A stretch of DNA of 11,872 nt. It comes from Bacteroidota bacterium. Lineage in GTDB: Bacteria > Bacteroidota > Bacteroidia > Chitinophagales > Chitinophagaceae. Location: positions 1 through 11,872 of the forward strand of contig JAEVYV010000081.1 of the NCBI GenBank assembly GCA_023392575.1. Reading direction: 5' to 3'. This document shows positions 6,984-11,872 of the stretch, one piece after another. The notes under the pieces were generated by a model. It did not search any database. It saw only the letters and a program-made list of their open reading frames with translations, and was not told the DNA's origin. Numbering within the stretch: position 1 is the stretch's first letter; every line of letters begins with the position of its first letter. The translations under genes and the position numbers were made by a program.

Positions 6984-6991
6984 GAAATATA
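6984..6991 (-). promoter_or_regulatory. Weak candidate -7 box before the second lipoprotein gene
   Basis: On the minus strand this reads TATATTTC, one mismatch from TAnnTTTG, ending 15 bases before the ATG at 6968. It abuts the sucB stop. No suitable -33 TTG is seen. It is low confidence but would allow the lipoprotein to be expressed independently of sucAB. Confidence 0.2.
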
Positions 6992-8221
6992 CTACAATTC
7001 CAATAAAGTTTTTACCGGGTCTTTTCCAAATAACAACAATTCCGGATTTTCCAGCAATTCCTTCACCCGAACCAGGAAGGAAACCGATTCGCGACCGTCA
7101 ATAATGCGGTGGTCGTAACTCAGCGCCAGGTACATCATGGGACGAATCACAATTTGCTTATCCACCACTACAGCTCTTTCTTCAATCTTGTGCATACCTA
7201 GGATGGCCGATTGCGGAATGTTGATGATGGGGGTGGACATCAAAGAGCCAAACACGCCGCCGTTGGTAATCGTAAAGGTGCCGCCCTGCATTTCTTCCAT
7301 GCTCAATTTATTATCGCGGGCCTTAGTAGCCAGTTCCACCACTTTCTTTTCAATTTCGGCCATGCTCAGGCTTTCCGCATTGCGGATCACTGGAACCACC
7401 AGGCCTTTTGGCGCCGAAACGGCAATGGAAATATCGCAGTAGTTGTGATAGATAATCGAATCGCCGTCAATGTAGGCATTCACGGCAGGCCACTCCTGCA
7501 AAGCATAGCAAACCGCTTTGGTAAAAAAGCTCATAAAACCAAGACCTACGCTATGGGCTTCTTTGAACTTGTCCTTGTACTGTGCACGAATGGCCATGAT
7601 CCGGCTCATATCCACTTCGTTGAACGTAGTGAGCATGGCCGTTGTATTTTTTGCTTCTACCAACCTGCGACTAACGGTCTTGCGCAGGTTGCTCATTTTT
7701 TCTTTTTTCTCTTCACGACTAAAGGCCTGCATGCCGGGCTTTCTTCCGGGGCTTGCCAAAGCACTCAACACATCGTCTTTTAAAATCTTTCCATTATAAC
7801 CGCTCGGCTGAATGCTTTTGGGATCCACTTTTTTATCGGCAATGATGGCAGATGCCACGGGTGTTGCCTTTACATCAGAAGCCGGAACCACTGCAGGTTG
7901 AGCCGGTGTCTTTGGCTCTTCTTTTTTAGAAGCTTCTGCCGGCTTTGCAGCTTCAGCTTTCGGTGCAGCCACCCCTTCCGGTTTGGGGGCTGTTTCATCA
8001 ATCTGCGCCAGCACATCGCCAATGTTCAGGGTATCGCCTTCCTTACCAACAGTTTTCAAAATGCCCGCCTGCTCTGCATTTACTTCAAATGTAGCTTTCT
8101 CGCTTTCCAGTTCTGCAATCACTTCGTCACGCTCTACATAATCACCATCATTCTTTAACCATTTTACTAAGGTCACTTCGTTAATAGACTCTCCTACTGT
8201 TGGTACTTTAATATCAATCAT
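6992..8221 (-). CDS. sucB: 2-oxoglutarate dehydrogenase E2, dihydrolipoyl succinyltransferase
   Basis: This is the E2 core of the 2-oxoglutarate dehydrogenase complex (also called odhB), which transfers the succinyl group from lipoate to CoA in the TCA cycle. The 409 residues show the standard order. A single lipoyl domain covers 1-77, with the lipoylated K42 in ESEKATFEV. An Ala/Pro/Lys/Glu-rich flexible linker covers about 78-117. A peripheral-subunit binding domain lies at about 118-155 (ATPVASAIIADKKVDP, NGKILKDDVLSAL). The catalytic domain runs from about 170 to the end, with H371 and D375 in DHRIIDGR. The sequence TITNGGVFGS followed by MSTPIINIPQSAILGMH marks it as succinyl- rather than acetyl- or branched-chain-specific. 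It follows sucA by 115 bases on the same strand. The start codon is preceded by AT-rich heptad repeats and no Shine-Dalgarno. Confidence 0.96.
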   Translation of the reverse strand: MIDIKVPTVGESINEVTLVKWLKNDGDYVERDEVIAELESEKATFEVNAEQAGILKTVGKEGDTLNIGDVLAQIDETAPKPEGVAAPKAEAAKPAEASKKEEPKTPAQPAVVPASDVKATPVASAIIADKKVDPKSIQPSGYNGKILKDDVLSALASPGRKPGMQAFSREEKKEKMSNLRKTVSRRLVEAKNTTAMLTTFNEVDMSRIMAIRAQYKDKFKEAHSVGLGFMSFFTKAVCYALQEWPAVNAYIDGDSIIYHNYCDISIAVSAPKGLVVPVIRNAESLSMAEIEKKVVELATKARDNKLSMEEMQGGTFTITNGGVFGSLMSTPIINIPQSAILGMHKIEERAVVVDKQIVIRPMMYLALSYDHRIIDGRESVSFLVRVKELLENPELLLFGKDPVKTLLEL

Positions 8222-8256
8222 CTGATTTCAGATTTACGATTTAGAATTTTAGATTT
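8221..8256. repeat. Degenerate 7-base tandem repeat at the sucB start
   Basis: On the plus strand the segment parses as TCTGATT, TCAGATT, TACGATT, TAGAATTT (one extra base) and TAGATTT, five units of the form TnnGATT. It occupies the ribosome-binding region of sucB, and the last base of the first-listed unit side overlaps the A of the sucB ATG. On the transcribed strand it is A-rich (AATCTGAAATC type), which suits initiation without Shine-Dalgarno. Similar repeats are, to my memory, frequent between genes in Bacteroidota. Confidence 0.55.
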
Positions 8257-8257
8257 T

Positions 8258-8299
8258 GCCGCAGCTGTTATTTTGCCTGTTCGGGCCGAAGCTGCCGGC
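8258..8299 (-). other. Stem-loop in the sucA-sucB spacer
   Basis: GCCGCAGCT (8258-8266) pairs with AGCTGCCGGC (8290-8299) as nine base pairs with one bulged C around a 23-base loop. On the transcribed strand it lies about 37 bases after the sucA stop and is followed by A-rich sequence, not by a T-run, so it should not act as an intrinsic terminator. It might be an mRNA-stability or processing element. That role is an inference. Confidence 0.3.
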
Positions 8300-8336
8300 G
8301 CTCTTACATGTGCCGAATTTTACTGCTTCCCACAAA

Positions 8337-11078
8337 TTAAATTGTAAATGCCGTTTCCACAATTTCGCTTTGCTCCTGCCCGTGCACTTTGCTATAGCCG
8401 GTAGCCGTGGCCGCACTTGGCTGACGGCTGATGATACCGTAGTTGATGCTCTTCAAATTCATTTGCAGGAACGATGCCGCACCCATGTTCAGGGGCTCTT
8501 CCTGCACCCAGAACCACGCAGCTTTGTCGTATTTTTTATACAGCGCTTCCAACTGCTGATAAGGCAACGGATAAATCTGTTCTAAACGAACGATGGCTAT
8601 ATCGGTCCGGTTTTCTTTTGCCTGGCGTTCCGCCAGATCATAATACACTTTACCGGAACAGAATAATACTTTCTTCACCGCAGCGGCCTCTTTTACAAAG
8701 GCATCATCAATCACTTCTTTAAACCCACCGGTTGTAAACTCCTGAACGGTAGAATAGGTTCCGGCATGGCGCAAATTGGCCTTGGGCGAAAAATTAATCA
8801 ATGGCTTACGGAAAGGCCAGGCCAGCTGGCGACGAAGCGCATGAAAGAAGTTGGCCGAAGTGGTGATGTTGGTGATCACCATATTCAATTCGGCACAGGA
8901 TTGTAAAAAGCGTTCCAGCCTGGCGCTGCTGTGCTCCGGGCCCTGTCCCTCATAGCCATGCGGCAGCAACAGCACCACACCGCTCATGCGTTGCCATTTG
9001 GTTTCGGCCGAAGCAATGAATTGGTCAATGATGATTTGTGCACCGTTGGCAAAATCTCCAAATTGCGCCTCCCACAAAACCAGCGAGTTGGGACTGGCCA
9101 GCGCATAGCCATATTCAAAGCCCAGAACCGCGTATTCGCTTAACAGGGAGTTGTAAATCCTGAACCTGCCCTGATGATCGCCAAAGCTATTGAGCCGGTT
9201 GTGCTCCTTGTTGGTTATTTCGTCATAAATCACCGCATGACGGTGTGAAAAGGTTCCTCTTTTCACGTCCTGGCCGCTCATCCGCACATCGTGCCCTTCA
9301 ATCAGCAAGCTGCTATAGGCCAGCAACTCACCGGTAGCCCAATCCACTTTTTGTTCGGCCTCAAACAACTTTACCTTATCCTGTAAAATCTTTTCAATCT
9401 TGCGCAGCGGCTTGAAATCGGCCGGCCATTTCATCAGGCCATCAAACAAACGCTTGAAATCGGCTTCGCTTATGGCCGTTACCGGTGATTGATTAAAGTC
9501 TTCCTCCGCGGCCTTTCTCAGGCTTCTCCAGTCCAGTTCGGGCTGCTGGTATTTGTAGGGCAGGGGATTTTGTTTCACCTCATCCAAACGCTCCTGCAGA
9601 TCGCTCCAGAATTTTTTCTCCATTTCCTTGGCCAGTTGCTGCGCATCGGTTTCACCGTTCTGCAAAAGGTACTGCACATATATTTCGCGGGGATTGGCAT
9701 GTTTGTCAATCAAAGAATACAATTGCGGCTGGGTGAACTTGGGATCATCGCCTTCATTGTGGCCGTGCCGGCGATAGCAAACCATGTCAATGAAGATATC
9801 GGAGTTAAACTCCTGCCGGTAGCGGGTGGCAATCTGCACACATTTTACCACGGCTTCGGGATCATCACCGTTGACATGAAACACCGGCGCCTGAATGGCA
9901 GCGGCAACAGAGGTGCTGTAATCCGAACTTCTGGCATCGTCAAAATCGGTTGTAAACCCAATTTGGTTGTTGATCACAAAATGGATGGTGCCGCCGGAAT
10001 AGTATCCTTTCAGGTTGCTCATCTGCAACACTTCGTATACAATTCCCTGGCCGGCCACGGAAGCATCGCCGTGAATTAAAATCGGCAACACCGAATCAAA
10101 TTCGGAACCATATAAAACATCGGCCTTCGAGCGGGAATACCCCAACACTACCGGATCAACGGCTTCCAGGTGGGAAGGATTGGGTGTTAGTTTCAAATGA
10201 ATTTTTTTCCCTGCGGCGGTTTCTATTTCGCTGCTGAAGCCCAGGTGGTATTTCACATCGCCGCTACCCATGGTTTGATCGGGAATGGCCGTGCCTTCAA
10301 ACTCGCTGAATATCTGCTCATAGGTTTTACCCAAAATGTTGGCCAGCACGTTCAGGCGTCCGCGGTGGGCCATGCCGATCACTGCTTCCTGCACGCCGTT
10401 GTCGGCCGCTACCGAGAGGATGGCATCCAGGGCGGCAATGGTTGTTTCGCCGCCTTCCAAAGAAAATCGCTTTTGTCCAATGTATTTTGTATGAAGGAAT
10501 TTTTCAAAAATGACCCCCTGGTTCAGCTTTTCCAGAATTCTTTTTTTCTGCTCGAGGGGCATGGGGCTTTGCAGGGAGCTTTCTATTTCCTGTTGCAGCC
10601 AGTCAACTTTTTGCTGGTCGACGATATACTGGTATTCGATGCCCACATGGCCGCAATAAATTTTCTGCAGCTTATCGATGATCTGCTGCAGGCTGGCAGT
10701 GCCCAGCCCAACGAACTGGCCGGCGGCAAATTTTTGCTGCAGGTCGGCATCGCTTAATCCAAAATATTTCAGCTCAAGATTGGCTCCCCGGTTTTTTCTT
10801 TCACGAATGGGATTTGTTTTGGCAATCAAATGTGCTTTTTTGCGGTAGGCCTGTATCAGGCTGAAAACAGCAAATTCTCTGGACAACTGTGCACTGTCGG
10901 TTTCTTTGCCCTCTGCGGCTACAGCCTGGCCGTTAACACCAGAGCTTAATGCAAAGTCAAAACCTTCGAAAAACTTACGGTACTCCGGATCTACGCTTTC
11001 AGGGTTTTTCACAAAATCCTGGTAAAGGCTCTCAATATATGCCGGGTGTGAGTGTGTGATGTACGAAAAATCCTTCAT
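8337..11078 (-). CDS. sucA: 2-oxoglutarate dehydrogenase E1 (thiamine diphosphate-dependent)
   Basis: SucA (odhA) decarboxylates 2-oxoglutarate and transfers succinyl to the lipoyl arm of SucB. The 913 residues compare with 933 in E. coli, so it is full length. The N-terminal segment has the family start SYITHSHPAYIESLYQDFVKNPE..., with FFEGF at 36-40. H238 lies in GMAHRGRLNVLANI, KYHLGFSSE is at 276-284 and TPNPSHLEAVDPV at 298-310. The thiamine diphosphate/Mg site runs from GDASVAGQG (337-345) to INNQIGFTT (369-377), and RRHGHNEGDDP is at 436-446. The C-terminal half contains FGDFANGAQIIIDQFI (673-688), GQGPEHSSAR (711-720) and the HGQEQ end segment. It lacks any fused E2 or decarboxylase domain such as actinobacterial KGD carries. 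The start at 11078 gives the correct N-terminus; no Shine-Dalgarno is present. A promoter-like pair of boxes lies upstream. Confidence 0.97.
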   Translation of the reverse strand: MKDFSYITHSHPAYIESLYQDFVKNPESVDPEYRKFFEGFDFALSSGVNGQAVAAEGKETDSAQLSREFAVFSLIQAYRKKAHLIAKTNPIRERKNRGANLELKYFGLSDADLQQKFAAGQFVGLGTASLQQIIDKLQKIYCGHVGIEYQYIVDQQKVDWLQQEIESSLQSPMPLEQKKRILEKLNQGVIFEKFLHTKYIGQKRFSLEGGETTIAALDAILSVAADNGVQEAVIGMAHRGRLNVLANILGKTYEQIFSEFEGTAIPDQTMGSGDVKYHLGFSSEIETAAGKKIHLKLTPNPSHLEAVDPVVLGYSRSKADVLYGSEFDSVLPILIHGDASVAGQGIVYEVLQMSNLKGYYSGGTIHFVINNQIGFTTDFDDARSSDYSTSVAAAIQAPVFHVNGDDPEAVVKCVQIATRYRQEFNSDIFIDMVCYRRHGHNEGDDPKFTQPQLYSLIDKHANPREIYVQYLLQNGETDAQQLAKEMEKKFWSDLQERLDEVKQNPLPYKYQQPELDWRSLRKAAEEDFNQSPVTAISEADFKRLFDGLMKWPADFKPLRKIEKILQDKVKLFEAEQKVDWATGELLAYSSLLIEGHDVRMSGQDVKRGTFSHRHAVIYDEITNKEHNRLNSFGDHQGRFRIYNSLLSEYAVLGFEYGYALASPNSLVLWEAQFGDFANGAQIIIDQFIASAETKWQRMSGVVLLLPHGYEGQGPEHSSARLERFLQSCAELNMVITNITTSANFFHALRRQLAWPFRKPLINFSPKANLRHAGTYSTVQEFTTGGFKEVIDDAFVKEAAAVKKVLFCSGKVYYDLAERQAKENRTDIAIVRLEQIYPLPYQQLEALYKKYDKAAWFWVQEEPLNMGAASFLQMNLKSINYGIISRQPSAATATGYSKVHGQEQSEIVETAFTI

Positions 11079-11106
11079 GAAAGGAGATTTGATTTTTTTG
11101 GGTACG

Positions 11107-11133
11107 CAAATATCGCTTAAAATTGACTACCAA
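11107..11133 (-). promoter_or_regulatory. Putative promoter of sucA
   Basis: On the minus strand GATATTTG (11114-11107) differs from TAnnTTTG only at its first base. A TTG (11133-11131) lies 16 bases upstream, close to the 17-23 base spacing reported for Bacteroidota promoters. The leader to the ATG at 11078 would be about 20-25 bases. The match is imperfect at both elements' spacing and sequence. Confidence 0.4.
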
Positions 11134-11360
11134 CTTCAGTTAGTTTTACCGGTGCATTTCCCCTCTAATTCATTGACCCTGATTCATTGTTCAGATTCGC
11201 ACTCAAGAATATTTTTAGCCGCTTCAAACCCTTCCCACCGAACGGTTTGGGGCATTCTGTACAAACACCATTTTGCTTGAATACAGCCCAAACAAACAGT
11301 AGTGGAGGAGAATTTGGCAAAATTTTTCTTTTTTAATTTTCCTTTTTGCTGTACTACCCT

Positions 11361-11368
11361 TACCTTTG
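11361..11368 (+). promoter_or_regulatory. Putative -7 box for rpsT
   Basis: TACCTTTG is an exact TAnnTTTG match ending 19 bases before the rpsT ATG at 11388, giving a leader of about 13 bases. The nearest upstream TTG (11346-11348) is only 12 bases away and so too close for a normal -33 element. The region just upstream is T-rich. Confidence 0.5.
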
Positions 11369-11387
11369 CCGTCCAAATTCAGAACAC

Positions 11388-11642
11388 ATGGCTAATCATA
11401 AGGCAACAAAGAAAGATGTGCGTCAGTCTGCAAAGCGCCGCGACAGGAACAAGTATTACGGAAAAACCACCCGTAATGCCATTCGCGATCTGAAGGCTTT
11501 AACAGATAAAACTGCCGCCAGTGAAAAAACGCCTGAAGTTATTTCAATGATTGACAAACTGGCTAAACGTGGTGTGATCCATAAAAATAAAGCCAGCAAC
11601 CTTAAGAGCAAACTGGTGAAAAGAGTAAGCGCCTTAGCGTAA
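11388..11642 (+). CDS. rpsT: 30S ribosomal protein bS20
   Basis: bS20 is a primary 16S rRNA-binding protein of the small subunit, bound near the bottom of the body. The 84-residue product compares with 87 in E. coli. It is highly basic and helical, with the family start MANHKATKKDVRQSAKRRDRN, followed by the conserved helix TTRNAIRDLKAL and the C-terminal motif RGVIHKNKASNLKSKLVKRV, which correspond to KGLIHKNKAARHKANL in other species. The ATG at 11388 gives the canonical MANH start. It is a single-gene unit, with a TAnnTTTG box just upstream and an intrinsic terminator 27 bases after the stop. rpsT is autogenously controlled in E. coli; nothing in the short leader here shows that. Confidence 0.97.
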   Translation: MANHKATKKDVRQSAKRRDRNKYYGKTTRNAIRDLKALTDKTAASEKTPEVISMIDKLAKRGVIHKNKASNLKSKLVKRVSALA

Positions 11643-11669
11643 TTCTCCTTCCATTCCATAAATTATTCG

Positions 11670-11693
11670 AGGCGTTCCCTGAACGCCTTTTTT
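11670..11693 (+). terminator. Intrinsic terminator of rpsT
   Basis: AGGCGTTC (11670-11677) and GAACGCCT (11681-11688) form a perfect 8-base stem with a 3-base loop CCT, or seven pairs with a 5-base loop. Six Ts follow (11688-11693). It lies 27 bases past the rpsT stop and is a textbook rho-independent terminator. Confidence 0.88.
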
Positions 11694-11783
11694 ATTTGGC
11701 TCTGCTCTTCCTTTGTCCTCCTTCGCATAAGTACAAAACCCATCCGGCTTTCGTTCGAGCAAAAACCTTTGCTATATTAGCCC

Positions 11784-11872
11784 ATGCGAAGACTTGTTTT
11801 TTTACTTTTCCTTCTTTACTCCGTTTCTTCTTTTGGCCAAAAATTCCCTACCCGTTTTGAACAATCCAAGGG
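11784..11872 (+). CDS. N-terminus of an exported protein, cut by window edge
   Basis: Only 29 complete codons are present, starting MRRLVFLLFLLYSVSSFGQKFPTRFEQSKG with the last codon partial. Two arginines, a leucine/phenylalanine-rich core (residues 4-12) and SSFGQ form a Sec signal peptide of Bacteroidota style, probably cleaved before Q19. The mature start FPTRFEQSKG vaguely resembles that of some Bacteroidota M14 zinc carboxypeptidases, but this is too little to name it. TATATTAG at 11773-11780 is one mismatch from TAnnTTTG but ends only three bases before the ATG, too close to serve this start. The preceding gap after the rpsT terminator (11694-11783) shows nothing else. Confidence 0.65.
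   Translation, partial: MRRLVFLLFLLYSVSSFGQKFPTRFEQSK

Larger units (their letters stand above)
11079..11387. other. Divergent intergenic region between sucA and rpsT
   Basis: This 309-base AT-rich gap holds promoter-like elements for sucA near its left end and for rpsT near its right end. Between them I see one weak dyad, CAAACC with GGTTTG around 11225-11249, with a 13-base loop. I see no convincing small gene, tRNA, riboswitch or terminator. Short reading frames here have no recognisable product. Confidence 0.7.

Noticed and set aside
9489..10757. Two open frames of 196 and 186 codons on the plus strand within sucA
   Set aside because: sucA is an unambiguous full-length gene there, and the antisense products resemble no family.
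11302..11493. Open frame from a GTG overlapping the start of rpsT
   Set aside because: It runs through the rpsT promoter box and into rpsT in another frame, with no recognisable product.
11773..11780. TATATTAG as promoter of the last gene
   Set aside because: It ends three bases before the ATG, so transcription would begin at or inside the start codon, and it has one mismatch.

Overview
The window looks like an ordinary chromosomal segment from a member of the Bacteroidota, most likely the Chitinophagaceae or a near relative. Four signs point there: a secreted subtilisin ending in a type IX secretion (Por) sorting domain, short lipoprotein signals ending in SC(K/Q)K, promoter-like TAnnTTTG boxes of the Bacteroidota type, and start codons without Shine-Dalgarno sequences. 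The family-level placement is an inference from the look of the proteins. No mobile element, CRISPR array, tRNA or rRNA was seen.

Layout, left to right. The minus strand carries the N-terminal 230 residues of a two-domain universal stress protein that runs off the left edge (1-691). Divergent from it is mnmA, the tRNA U34 2-thiouridylase (934-2031), followed by an imperfect hairpin and 7-base repeats. Then comes a tightly coupled plus-strand pair, an unknown lipoprotein (2186-2959) and a secreted S8 peptidase (2961-4925), separated by a single base. The peptidase converges on, and overlaps by six bases, a minus-strand RsmB/NOP-type RNA m5C methyltransferase (4920-6077).

The right half is a minus-strand unit read sucA (11078-8337), sucB (8221-6992), then a second unknown lipoprotein (6968-6144), closed by a strong intrinsic terminator (6127-6098). 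SucA and SucB are the E1 and E2 components of the 2-oxoglutarate dehydrogenase complex of the TCA cycle; the shared E3 (lipoamide dehydrogenase) is not in the window. Divergent from sucA is rpsT (ribosomal protein bS20) with its own promoter-like box and terminator, then the first 29 codons of an exported protein cut by the right edge.

Most genes are housekeeping: tRNA thiolation, rRNA or tRNA methylation, ribosome assembly and central carbon metabolism. The parts of unknown function are the two lipoproteins. I did not find a convincing new system. The points most worth a second look are a third cysteine in the MnmA active-site loop where E. coli has aspartate, the one-base lipoprotein/protease coupling, a palindrome that supplies both stop codons of two convergent genes, and 7-base periodic repeats in two intergenic regions.
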